The notes beneath the pieces were generated by a model, which saw nothing but the letters and a program-made list of their open reading frames with translations, was not told the origin of the DNA and did not search any database. The position numbers were made by a program, and so were the translations under genes. Shown here one piece after another: positions 1 through 6,430 of a DNA stretch of 8,352 nt; position 1 is the first letter of the stretch, and the number at the start of each line of letters is the position of its first letter. This stretch comes from Spirochaetota bacterium (lineage in GTDB: Bacteria > Spirochaetota > JAGLSM01 > JAKPMW01): contig JAKPMW010000030.1 of NCBI GenBank assembly GCA_029548715.1, positions 1 to 8,352 on the forward strand. Reading direction: 5' to 3'.

Positions 1-842
1 TACGAATCAAGATAAACGTTTTTCATCTCAAGGGCCCGGACAGCAGCCTTTTGGGCAAATGATGGCGCGCAGACAAAAGTGTACTGCTGCAGCTTGATCA
101 TCTCGTTGATAATCGAAGCAGGCCCGGCAGCAAAACCGACCCGCCATCCCGTCATGGCAACGGATTTTGACAACCCGTTGAGCACTACGGTATTTTCGGG
201 GTACCAGGTGGCAAGACTGGGATAGGCCCGGTCAAAGCAAAACTCACGGTAGATCTCGTCAGAGACGAGCAGAATATTACGCTTCCGTGCTATCTCGGCG
301 ATGGCCTTGATGGTCTCTTCGGGATAGACAACCCCTGTTGGATTTGAGGGGCTATTGATGATGATCATCTTGGTTTTGTCGGTCAGGGCAGCCTTGAGTT
401 TGTCCGGATCAAGCTGAAAGTCCGGGCAGGTGTCGACATATACAGGCACACCGCCCACAAAATTCACAAGGTGTTTATACATTACAAAATAGGGATCGGG
501 AAACACAACCTCGTCACCCGGATCAATCGTGGCAAGAATCAGCAGGAACAAGGCCCCCGAAACACCCGAGGCCACCATGGTTGCTTCGGGTTCGAATGAG
601 GCGGTCCGCTTGAGATAGGCACGGATCGCTTCGTTAAGTTCGGCCGTACCCTGCGTCTGTGTATACCGGTTAAACCCGGAATGTATTGCATCGATCGCAA
701 TGGTCTTGAGTTCGTCCGGTATGTCAAAGTCCGGCTGACCAATACTGAGATTGACCGGATCCTTCATTTTGGCACCCAGATCAAATACCTTCCGGATCCC
801 GGATGCATCAATTGTCGACATTCGTCTTGAGATGAGGTTCAT
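1..842 (-). CDS. Class I/II PLP-dependent aminotransferase (aspartate aminotransferase-like), C-terminus cut by window edge
   Basis: The first 280 residues are present; the rest lies below position 1. Fold-type I aminotransferases transfer an amino group between an amino acid and a 2-oxo acid through pyridoxal phosphate in the cytoplasm. Visible family motifs are NLSIGQPDFD (31-40), the NSPSNPTG loop (163-170, with the cofactor-contacting Asn167), SDEIY (194-198, with Asp195 and Tyr198), SKS with the Schiff-base lysine Lys226, and MTGWRVG (230-236, with Arg234). All key residues are intact. The start at 842 is chosen because MNLISRRMSTIDASGIRK matches the usual N-terminus of the aspartate aminotransferase subgroup. 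In-frame ATGs at 881 and 887 and a GTG at 866 are alternatives; the GTG has AGGAG only three bases upstream. The stop of the preceding FlgM-like gene is 87 bp upstream, so the gene could belong to the operon or have its own promoter. Exact substrate is not readable from this fragment. Confidence 0.93.
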   Translation of the reverse strand, partial: MNLISRRMSTIDASGIRKVFDLGAKMKDPVNLSIGQPDFDIPDELKTIAIDAIHSGFNRYTQTQGTAELNEAIRAYLKRTASFEPEATMVASGVSGALFLLILATIDPGDEVVFPDPYFVMYKHLVNFVGGVPVYVDTCPDFQLDPDKLKAALTDKTKMIIINSPSNPTGVVYPEETIKAIAEIARKRNILLVSDEIYREFCFDRAYPSLATWYPENTVVLNGLSKSVAMTGWRVGFAAGPASIINEMIKLQQYTFVCAPSFAQKAAVRALEMKNVYLDS

Positions 843-929
843 GGCTGCCCCCGCGATATGTTTCACCTGCTCCTGAAACATAGGCATTGAGACAGCCCGC
901 TTCAAGCGGATTCAGCGACTCTCCGGATA

Positions 930-1112
930 TCAGTAAAACTCCCGCGCAAGGTCCGACGCAAGCTTTTTCAGCGCATTTTCAAGATACCGGTTGTCATTGA
1001 TCTTTTCACGCAAGACCCTGATTCTGGTGTCACGCTCCGGATCGCTGCTTCGAACCACAGACGACTTCGGTTCGCTACAGATTGCGTCCTTACTCTGATT
1101 ACAGTCCATCAT
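930..1112 (-). CDS. Small FlgM-like protein (possible anti-sigma-28 factor), 60 aa
   Basis: This is a 60-residue hydrophilic protein. Residues 26-60 (ERDTRIRVLREK, then INDNRYLENALKKLASDLAREFY read in two parts) have the pattern of the FlgM C-terminal half: Arg-rich start, LRxxIxxxxY, then an amphipathic helix with A and L spacing. FlgM holds the flagellar sigma factor FliA inactive until it is exported through the completed hook-basal body. Typical FlgM proteins are about 80-100 residues; here the disordered N-terminal half is short. A good ribosome binding site, AAAGGA, lies 7 bases upstream of the ATG at 1112, and a second ATG follows directly. The gene is 37 bp after yraN, on the same strand, close to FliK-like and FlhB-like genes, which supports a flagellar link. 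The similarity is by eye over a short stretch. It could be an unrelated small helical protein. Confidence 0.55.
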   Translation of the reverse strand: MMDCNQSKDAICSEPKSSVVRSSDPERDTRIRVLREKINDNRYLENALKKLASDLAREFY

Positions 1113-1132
1113 TTGTCAATCCTTTGACCTGG

Positions 1133-1157
1133 TGGCCCTGACATCCTTGTCAGGCCA
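1133..1157 (-). promoter_or_regulatory. Hairpin overlapping the yraN stop codon
   Basis: The sequence forms a 10-bp stem (TGGCC/GGCCA plus TGACA/TGTCA) with one bulged base (position 1138) and a 4-base loop (1144-1147). The yraN stop codon (1150-1152) lies in the stem. No T-run follows on the minus strand, so it is not a canonical intrinsic terminator. It could stabilise or process the mRNA between yraN and the FlgM-like gene. The function is inferred. Confidence 0.4.
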
Positions 1158-1509
1158 GCATGATGATATTCTCTACATGCTCAAGACCCTCTGCAGGCTC
1201 CTTCTCCACGAAAACGGCATCAAACCGCAACCGTTGGTAGTCCCTTTTCAAATTTTCGAGATATTTGAGCGCAACTTTACACATTTTTTGCTTTTTTTTC
1301 GGGGTAATCGAGGCATGTCCCAATCCGGGATCCCGCGTGGTCCGGACCTCGACAAAAACAAGAACGTCCCGGTCAAGGGCAATGATGTCGATTTCACCAT
1401 CGGGAGTCCTGTAGTTCCTGCACAGGACCCTGTACCCCAGGGACTCCGTCAGGTAGCGGGCTGCCCGGTCTTCGCCCAGCTTGCCGGTCATGCGCCGACT
1501 GTCAGCCAT
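1150..1509 (-). CDS. yraN: YraN family protein (UPF0102), restriction-endonuclease-like fold
   Basis: This 119-residue protein belongs to the widely conserved UPF0102/YraN family, which has a restriction-endonuclease-like nuclease fold and an unclear cellular role. The family signature is complete: GxxGEDxAARYL (Gly9, Gly12, Glu13), LGYRVLCRNYRTPDGEID (Glu39, Asp41), VFVEVR (Glu54, Arg56) and a C-terminal LRFDAVFV strand. Arg in place of Lys in the E-V-K/R position is also found in other members. The start at 1509 overlaps the end of the HD-GYP gene by 8 bp and has a GAGCAGG stretch directly upstream. An ATG at 1491 is also possible and would begin right at the conserved MTGKLGEDRA. Family members often sit next to rnhB; here three genes separate the two. 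Translation is probably coupled to the upstream gene. Confidence 0.93.
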   Translation of the reverse strand: MADSRRMTGKLGEDRAARYLTESLGYRVLCRNYRTPDGEIDIIALDRDVLVFVEVRTTRDPGLGHASITPKKKQKMCKVALKYLENLKRDYQRLRFDAVFVEKEPAEGLEHVENIIMLA

Positions 1510-2770
1510 CCTGCTCGTCCCGGTCATTGATGGCCCGAACAATCAGGAGGTCGCTTTCACGGGCCAGACGTACAATCTCACGATGCCTGACAGGATCCCC
1601 AAACTCGTCCCGGATAATCTGTATCTCGGGGCGCATTGGCAGGGCAGAATCCGTCGCAGTCACGACCCCCACGGCATTGGTATTCAGCAAAACCCTTGAT
1701 CCGACCGGGTAGACACCCACTTCTTTCAGAAAAACCGCCAGGAGATCATTGTCAAAATGTGTCTGCCCGTTGGCGATCAGATTCCGCATGGCATCATGGG
1801 AGATGTACTCATCCCTGTAGGTGCGATGACCGGTCATTGCCTCATAGGTGTCAAAGATGGCAGCCATCCGTCCGTGCAGGCTGATTGCAGACCCCGGGAG
1901 TTTTCGCGGATATCCCGAGCTGTTGATCTTTTCATGGTGTTCGAGCGCCACCATCCCAACGTCAATGGGGAACCCGTTTTGCTGGACAAGAATCTGATAT
2001 CCATACACAGGATGTGCATGGATTTTTTTCAGCTCGTCGATTTCAAGACGCCCTTCCTTGTTGATGATTGAATCCGGAACCCGAACCATTCCAATGTCGA
2101 GAAAATAGCATCCCATGACAAGATTGACCAGGGATTCCCGCTCAAGTCCCATCCGCATTCCGACAATCGCACTATAGATGGCAACATTTGTCCCATGAAC
2201 AGCGAGATAATTCCCTTTCTGGCGCTGTGACACCTGGGCCATCAGCCCCTGGCTGTCGCGCTCGGCCATCTGAAGAATTTCCCTGGCCACCCGGCCGGCC
2301 TCTCCCCGGTCCAGCCGGACATTGTTTCGTGCCAAATCGATCTGGTGCTCGCAGTCTTCAACCCAGGAGGCATGAAACTCTGCCAGGGTAACCCGGGTCG
2401 CAAGGTCACGCCCCCGGACCTGGGCGGCCGGCGGTTCATTGACAGGCAAGGGCGTCTTGCGGTTGCGAAGCTGCTCTTCAACAAGCTTTTTCAGTTCGGC
2501 TTCCATCTTGACAATGGCTTCAACACGATGGGATGTGTTCCCGGACTTTTTCTTTTCGGGATGGATACTCTCCGGAATGAGTTCACCAGCCGTCTCAAGC
2601 TCGAGAATCCCCCAGTTGATCAGGCGCTCAATATCCTTTTGCTTAACAGGGACATTGGCCGAGACAAAAATATTCTTCTTGTCGATATAGACAGTAGCGG
2701 TAAACATCATCCCGTCTGCCAGATCCTTGGTCCGGATTTTTTTCAGGGTCTGTCCGTCATTCCCGTTCAT
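1502..2770 (-). CDS. HD-GYP-family protein with degenerate catalytic motif
   Basis: This 422-residue protein has three parts. Residues about 9-65 (LKKIRTKDLADGM to the ILELETAGELI region) resemble the small N-terminal domain found before many HD-GYP domains. Residues 80-175 are charged and helical. Residues about 190-355 are the HD-GYP domain, with a C-terminal tail (YPVGSRVLL onward). HD-GYP proteins normally hydrolyse cyclic di-GMP using a metal site. Preserved here are His192, HAHPVYG (251-257), HHE (278-280), the GYP triplet (286-288) and Asp307. The dyad is not preserved: the usual HDIGK reads LDIGM, so the His is Leu224 and the Lys is Met228. The HHExxDGxGYP segment also has Asn-Ser in place of Asp-Gly (283-284). 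The protein may therefore be a binding or regulatory form. The start at 2770 lies inside the end of the FlhB-like gene, behind GGGGAAG. Upstream in-frame codons read through that gene and are not needed. Confidence 0.88.
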   Translation of the reverse strand: MNGNDGQTLKKIRTKDLADGMMFTATVYIDKKNIFVSANVPVKQKDIERLINWGILELETAGELIPESIHPEKKKSGNTSHRVEAIVKMEAELKKLVEEQLRNRKTPLPVNEPPAAQVRGRDLATRVTLAEFHASWVEDCEHQIDLARNNVRLDRGEAGRVAREILQMAERDSQGLMAQVSQRQKGNYLAVHGTNVAIYSAIVGMRMGLERESLVNLVMGCYFLDIGMVRVPDSIINKEGRLEIDELKKIHAHPVYGYQILVQQNGFPIDVGMVALEHHEKINSSGYPRKLPGSAISLHGRMAAIFDTYEAMTGHRTYRDEYISHDAMRNLIANGQTHFDNDLLAVFLKEVGVYPVGSRVLLNTNAVGVVTATDSALPMRPEIQIIRDEFGDPVRHREIVRLARESDLLIVRAINDRDEQDG

Positions 2771-3044
2771 CTGTCTTCCCCAATCGCTCATTTGCAGCGT
2801 ACAATCCCGCCAGTAATACGGCAAAAGCCTCATACAGCGCCTCGGGGATACACTCACCCTCCCCCAGGACCGCCAGAACCTCGGCCAGATCCCCATCCTC
2901 GCGGACCGGCACCCCGGACTCGCGGGCAATCTCAATCATACGCCTGGCCATGGCACCACTCCCCCTGGCTAACAGCCTGGGGGCAATATCTCCCTGCTGG
3001 TATCCCATGGCAAAAGCCTGCATGCGCTTCTTAGGCTCTGGCAT
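2757..3044 (-). CDS. Stand-alone FlhB/YscU C-terminal domain protein (FlhX-like)
   Basis: This 95-residue protein corresponds to the cytoplasmic C-terminal domain of the flagellar export gate protein FlhB (EscU/YscU/HrcU family). The membrane part is absent. Recognisable are AFAMGY (10-15), APRLLARG (21-28), ARRMIEIARESGVPVRED (33-50), the LAEVL segment and the IPEALYEAFAVLLAGLY end (66-82). In full-length FlhB the NPTH autocleavage site sits just before the AxALxY strand. Here that position reads KKRM, so the protein begins about where the cleaved FlhB fragment would and cannot autocleave. Similar short proteins (FlhX/FlhB2) can stand in for the cleaved FlhB fragment in some bacteria. The ATG at 3044 has a strong GGAGG 5 bases upstream, overlaps the FliK-like gene by 14 bp and precedes a 14-bp overlap with the HD-GYP gene. 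The link to flagellar export is family knowledge plus context. Confidence 0.88.
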   Translation of the reverse strand: MPEPKKRMQAFAMGYQQGDIAPRLLARGSGAMARRMIEIARESGVPVREDGDLAEVLAVLGEGECIPEALYEAFAVLLAGLYAANERLGKTDERE

Positions 3045-3903
3045 CAACCCCTCCGGTCCCAGCCATCCAGTCAAAAGGCCACTCAAGGATATCCCTGGCA
3101 CAACGGGACTGATGCACACGAACCGGCCAGGGGCAGCGGGCCTGCACTTCATCCCTGACAACCTCGATTGCGTGCCGGGGACACCAGATATCTGCACTGA
3201 TCTGTCCTGCCTGCAGGCGAATCCCGACGCTAAGCGGACCTGTCGCGCCGAGTTCAAAACCGGCAAAAAGCCACGTGACAGGGCCAGCCACAGTATCCTG
3301 CTGCACGACCAGCAGTGGTACCTCATCAGTATCGGGAAAGAGACCATTGCAGACAAGCAATGCAGCAGGTTGCACACTCTCGCCCTCGGTTCTTGCCTCG
3401 TCGCTGACGGTGGAATCATCGGCCCACTCCCTGGCGAGAGATGCAAGGACCTTTCCCACGGGCTCACCCTTATCGGAAGCACGCACCCTCTCAAAAAGCT
3501 GCCGCACCCTGGCTGCAGCCTGGGGATGCAGCCCGCTCAAAACGGCTTCCCCCGTGCTGGCCTGGCCTTGCATCGCGGCGAGGACCTGCCTGCGAACCGC
3601 CTTGTCTGCAAAGAGGGCCGTCACAAGCCGGGTCAGTCCTGCTGCAGGCGAAAAACCGGCCGGCTGCACCCTTGCCGGCACCTCGCGGACAACCAGTCCA
3701 TCGTTTCGGGCTTCGACACGCCAGAGTTTCCATCCAGTCTCACGCGCACCATCGCCGGCAAGGGGCATCTTGCCCCCGGAGTGCTCAAACACCATCCCGC
3801 CGGCCGAAGGCACCACGCGACCGCGCACGAGCATACCGGGACGGAGGACTGTTCCCCCTGAAGAAACCGGAACGAGATACTGAACCTGCTGGACTGGATG
3901 CAT
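3031..3903 (-). CDS. Putative FliK-like flagellar hook-length control protein
   Basis: This 290-residue protein has no signal peptide or membrane helix. The N-terminus (residues 18-45, LRPGMLVRGRVV and following) looks like a short beta-rich domain. The middle is Ala- and Arg-rich and probably helical (residues 85-170). The C-terminal part (about 213-255, ELGATGPLSVGIRLQAGQ then ISADIW) resembles the FliK hook-length domain, in which a conserved L-G-x-L/V-x-V-x-I stretch is followed by a second strand and a helix. FliK measures hook length and, by contacting the FlhB C-terminal domain, switches export from hook to filament proteins. The next gene encodes just that FlhB domain and overlaps this one by 14 bp, which strengthens the call. 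The ATG at 3903 is 7 bp after the rnhB stop and has no clear ribosome binding site, suggesting coupled translation. The sequence is divergent; a general FliK-domain or hypothetical protein is the alternative. Confidence 0.6.
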   Translation of the reverse strand: MHPVQQVQYLVPVSSGGTVLRPGMLVRGRVVPSAGGMVFEHSGGKMPLAGDGARETGWKLWRVEARNDGLVVREVPARVQPAGFSPAAGLTRLVTALFADKAVRRQVLAAMQGQASTGEAVLSGLHPQAAARVRQLFERVRASDKGEPVGKVLASLAREWADDSTVSDEARTEGESVQPAALLVCNGLFPDTDEVPLLVVQQDTVAGPVTWLFAGFELGATGPLSVGIRLQAGQISADIWCPRHAIEVVRDEVQARCPWPVRVHQSRCARDILEWPFDWMAGTGGVDARA

Positions 3904-3910
3904 GACCGGT

Positions 3911-4513
3911 TTATTGTAAATGATTCCGGACCGGAGTAAAGGTTTTTCGGTGATATTTGCAGGGCCCCAGACGGGCAAGAGCCTCAAGATGCACCTTCGT
4001 CCCGTATCCCTTGTGCAGGGAAAATCCGTATCCCGGGCACTCGGTATCAAGCTGGGGCATGAGCCGGTCGCGGGTGACCTTGGCAATGATGGACGCGGCG
4101 GCGATGGAAACAGAAAGTGCATCGCCATGGATAAGCGCCGTCTGGCGTGCAGGATGGTCAATCCGCATGGCATCAAGCAGGAGGGCATCAGGCTCACTGG
4201 CCAGCCCCTCGACGGCCAGTTTCATGGCAAGACGGCTGGCCTCAAGAATATTGATCCTGTCGATTTCGTCCTGGGCCACCATCCCCAGCGACACAGCCTG
4301 AGCATGCTGCATGATCTGGTCATGCAAAAACTCACGCATTTTGGGCGTGAGCTTTTTGGAATCGTTGATTCGCGGATGCCGCCAGGGTCCGAGGATCACC
4401 GCAGCGGCAACAACGGGCCCGGCGAGGCAGCCACGGCCAGCCTCATCCACACCGGCTACCGCCGTGCAGCCCTGCGCCATGAGCGCCTGCTCATGGGCGT
4501 CATCGGGATACAT
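3911..4513 (-). CDS. rnhB: Ribonuclease HII
   Basis: This 200-residue enzyme removes misincorporated ribonucleotides and cleaves RNA in RNA-DNA hybrids in the cytoplasm. The four acidic catalytic residues are visible: Asp23 and Glu24 in AGVDEAGRG, Asp114 in LLLDAM, and Asp131 in HGDALS, with the normal 17-residue spacing between the last two. Further family marks are INDSKKL (49-55), IAAASIIAKVTRD (137-149), and the YGFSLHKGYGT segment (162-172) that contacts the RNA-DNA junction. Length is normal. The start codon shares one base with the rplS stop (TGATG). No good Shine-Dalgarno sequence is seen, so ribosomes probably reinitiate after rplS. The 3' end is 7 bp before the FliK-like gene. The rplS-rnhB pairing is common in bacteria. 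Confidence 0.97.
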   Translation of the reverse strand: MYPDDAHEQALMAQGCTAVAGVDEAGRGCLAGPVVAAAVILGPWRHPRINDSKKLTPKMREFLHDQIMQHAQAVSLGMVAQDEIDRINILEASRLAMKLAVEGLASEPDALLLDAMRIDHPARQTALIHGDALSVSIAAASIIAKVTRDRLMPQLDTECPGYGFSLHKGYGTKVHLEALARLGPCKYHRKTFTPVRNHLQ

Positions 4514-4863
4514 CAGGAGCGGGTGATCTTTTCCTTGACCTGGGCAGCCTTGCCAACCCGGTCGCGGAGATAGTACAACTTGGCCCGGCGCACCTGGCCA
4601 TGCCGCACGATCTGGATCTTTTCGATAAAGGGCGAATGAATGAGGAAGGTGCGCTCGACACCGATGCCAAAGGAAACGCGGCGGACCTTGAAGGTCTGGG
4701 TCAGGCCACGGCCGGACTTGGCAATCACGATTCCCTCAAACGCCTGCAGACGTTCGCGCTTGCCTTCGCGGATCTTGACAGAAACACGGATGGTATCACC
4801 GATGTTGAATACGGGCACATCCCGAAGCTGCTTTTCTTCCACTGCCTGTATGATGCTCTCCAC
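4513..4863 (-). CDS. rplS: 50S ribosomal protein L19
   Basis: This 116-residue protein is L19, found at the 30S-50S interface of the ribosome. It matches the family end to end: the VPVFNIGDTIRVSVKIREG start of the beta barrel, ERLQAFEGIVIAKSG, GLTQTFKVRRVSFGIGVERTF, HSPFIEKI, and the basic RRAKLYYLRDRVGKAAQVKE tail. Residue 1 is encoded by GTG. This start is preferred because AAGGAG lies 7 bases upstream and the protein then begins as L19 proteins normally do. The gene starts inside trmD, overlapping it by 68 bp, and its stop is shared with the rnhB start. It is the last ribosomal gene of the rpsP-rimM-trmD-rplS group. Confidence 0.98.
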   Translation of the reverse strand: MESIIQAVEEKQLRDVPVFNIGDTIRVSVKIREGKRERLQAFEGIVIAKSGRGLTQTFKVRRVSFGIGVERTFLIHSPFIEKIQIVRHGQVRRAKLYYLRDRVGKAAQVKEKITRS

Positions 4864-5590
4864 AGTAAAGCTCCTTGTAGCTGTTTTTCAGGACAATACG
4901 GTCACTGTCGTCTAAAATACTACCTAACAGCAGGTCTGGTCTATATTTATATGTGTTTTGTATGCTGCTCATCCGTCGCCAGGAATCGATCCGTGCGTGA
5001 TCTCCCCCTGTCAGCACCTCGGGCACCGCCACCCCGGCGTACTCCCGCGGGCGGGTGAAGGCGTCTTCTTCAAGCAACCCATCCTCGAATGAATCCCGCT
5101 CAACAGACTGGCTGTCGTGAAGGACACTTTCGAGTCTGCGCACCACTCCTTCAAAGACAATCAGTGCCGGCGCTTCACCCCCCATAACAACATAATCCCC
5201 AACAGAAATCCGCTCATCGGCACAGGTATCCAGAAAACGGGCATCAAACCCTTCATAGCGTCCGGATATCAGAATCAGCCCCTTGCAGGATGCAAGCCGG
5301 CTCAGGGTCTCCCGGTCAAGGGGCCTGCCGCCCGGCACAAGGGCGATGACCCGGTCTCCGGGCCGACGCACGGCCCGAATGCATTCACTCATGACGTCCG
5401 GCTTGAGCAGCATCCCCGGCCCCCCACCGTAGACATAGTCGTCCACCCGGTGATGAACATCGTGTGCCCAGTCCCGCGGGTTGACGATATCCACCTTGAT
5501 CACACCCTTGAGCGCAGCCTTGTGAACAATCCCCGATTGAAGCCAGGGTTGCACAATCTCCGGAAAAAGGGTCACAAAGCGGATACGCAT
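4796..5590 (-). CDS. trmD: tRNA (guanine-N1)-methyltransferase TrmD
   Basis: This 264-residue SPOUT-class enzyme makes m1G37 next to the anticodon, using S-adenosylmethionine, and so prevents +1 frameshifting. Clear signatures are MRIRFVTLFPE (1-11), DDYVYGGGPGM (50-60), ISGRYEGFD (108-116), ISVGDYVVMGGE (128-139), the Arg and Asp matching the catalytic pair of E. coli TrmD (Arg151 and Asp166 here, in VVRRLESVL and ERDSF) and VPEVLTGGDHARIDSWRR (189-206). Length is close to the E. coli enzyme (255 residues). The last 23 codons overlap rplS by 68 bp. That tail is not recognisably conserved. The ATG at 5590 follows AGGA with about 8 bases spacing, 25 bp after rimM. In E. coli the homologous operon keeps TrmD far below the ribosomal proteins. 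Confidence 0.97.
   Translation of the reverse strand: MRIRFVTLFPEIVQPWLQSGIVHKAALKGVIKVDIVNPRDWAHDVHHRVDDYVYGGGPGMLLKPDVMSECIRAVRRPGDRVIALVPGGRPLDRETLSRLASCKGLILISGRYEGFDARFLDTCADERISVGDYVVMGGEAPALIVFEGVVRRLESVLHDSQSVERDSFEDGLLEEDAFTRPREYAGVAVPEVLTGGDHARIDSWRRMSSIQNTYKYRPDLLLGSILDDSDRIVLKNSYKELYCGEHHTGSGRKAASGCARIQHR
4861..4876 (-). promoter_or_regulatory. Strong ribosome binding site and GTG start of rplS
   Basis: AAGGAG (4871-4876 read on the minus strand) lies 7 bases before the GTG start codon (4861-4863). The site is inside the trmD coding region. It decides the rplS start and should let L19 be made at a rate independent of TrmD. Confidence 0.75.
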
Positions 5591-5615
5591 GGGGGATTCC
5601 TGAAGGACTGCTGTG

Positions 5616-6113
5616 CTATGGGATAAAATCGGGTATGACAAAAACCTTCCGGGCATCCCTGTCAACGGATGGTACCGCTGCGGCAATAAACGGGATATGG
5701 ATGACCTGCCCGTCCATGCCCCGGACGACAAGAATGTCGCTGGCCCCGTTTGAGAAAACATCCTCAATCGTCCCGTATGACGTCTGCCTGTCTTCGCTGA
5801 ACACGCTCATTCCGATCAGATCGGCATAATAATACTCGTCGTCGGCCGTCTCGGGAAAAAGCTCGCGTGACTGGTACAGCAGGGTTCCATTGAGTTTTTC
5901 GGCTGCAGTCCGGTCGTGGACTCCTTCAAAACCGATAATGACCGCATTGCTTCCATGCCTGAAGGAGCGGATGGATAAAGGCCTGCAGTCAGGGTCATCC
6001 GCCGGATAGAGCGGTCCGCGCGCACAACAGTCATCCGGTGCATCAGAAAAAAAACGGACGCGCACCTCGCCTGCAAGGCCATGCGCGCCGCCAATTTTAG
6101 CCACTACAATCAT
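5616..6113 (-). CDS. rimM: Ribosome maturation factor RimM
   Basis: RimM binds ribosomal protein S19 and helps assemble the head of the 30S subunit. The 165-residue product has the usual two domains. The N-terminal RimM barrel (1-85) begins VVAKIGGAHGLAGEVRV and contains the LNGTLLYQ strand near its end. The C-terminal PRC-barrel domain (about 92-165) carries EYYYADLIGMSV, GTIEDVFSNGASDILVV and the PFI segment. Length is normal. The ATG at 6113 lies 3 bp after the khpA stop. No clear Shine-Dalgarno sequence precedes it, so translation is likely weak or coupled to khpA, in keeping with the low amount of RimM needed. The next gene is trmD, as in E. coli. Confidence 0.95.
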   Translation of the reverse strand: MIVVAKIGGAHGLAGEVRVRFFSDAPDDCCARGPLYPADDPDCRPLSIRSFRHGSNAVIIGFEGVHDRTAAEKLNGTLLYQSRELFPETADDEYYYADLIGMSVFSEDRQTSYGTIEDVFSNGASDILVVRGMDGQVIHIPFIAAAVPSVDRDARKVFVIPDFIP

Positions 6114-6116
6114 TTG

Positions 6117-6374
6117 TCAGTCATTCTCATCGCGGGGATTGTCAAGAATCTCAAGCACGATCCGCTTCCCCGCCTTCATGGCTGCAGCCGTTATGATCGT
6201 CCGCAACGCCTGCGCAATCCGGCCATGCTTCCCGATAACCTTACCCACATCACGCGGCAAAACCTTGAGTTCCATGATAGTAGACTTTTCGCCTTCGATG
6301 ACATTGATCGAAACATCGTCCGGACTGTCGACCAGCGCCTTTACAATGTACTCTACCAGTTCCTTTTCCTGCAT
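6117..6374 (-). CDS. khpA: KH-domain RNA-binding protein KhpA
   Basis: This 85-residue protein is a single type II KH domain. The RNA-gripping GxxG loop is Gly48-Lys49-His50-Gly51 within GKVIGKHGRIAQALR. The N-terminal helix (KELVEYIVKALVD) and the C-terminal RIVLEIL strand are typical of KhpA (also annotated UPF0109 or YlqC), which binds small RNAs and mRNAs and, in Firmicutes, pairs with KhpB. The ATG at 6374 is chosen because AAGGAG lies 8 bases upstream; a longer start at 6410 would add residues absent from the family. The gene sits between rpsP and rimM, the usual place in many bacteria but not in E. coli. The 68-bp gap to rpsP holds a terminator-like hairpin and a small AGTGT/ACACT inverted repeat at 6399-6411. 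Confidence 0.95.
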   Translation of the reverse strand: MQEKELVEYIVKALVDSPDDVSINVIEGEKSTIMELKVLPRDVGKVIGKHGRIAQALRTIITAAAMKAGKRIVLEILDNPRDEND

Positions 6375-6430
6375 ACCGGGCTCTCCTTTCAGGGGCTTAG
6401 TGTGCAACACTCAGACGGGCGCGCCGGATC

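Noticed and set aside
897..909. CCGCT/AGCGG hairpin between the FlgM-like gene and the aminotransferase, as a terminator
   Set aside because: The stem is only 5 bp and no T-run follows on the minus strand.
2771..2935. Longer N-terminus for the HD-GYP protein (start at 2935)
   Set aside because: The extra residues are the FlhB-like gene read in another frame, and the start at 2770 has a ribosome binding site and begins at the conserved domain.
2950..3861. A long plus-strand open frame of about 303 codons opposite the FliK-like and FlhB-like genes
   Set aside because: It lies antisense to well-supported overlapping genes, shows no family motif, and is expected from the GC-rich codon use of the real genes. 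Similar plus-strand frames at 2345-3034, 3275-3883, 3920-4573 and 6652-7272 are rejected for the same reason.
3904..4197. Longer N-terminus for the FliK-like protein (start at 4197)
   Set aside because: The extra residues are rnhB read in another frame; the start at 3903 follows the rnhB stop directly.
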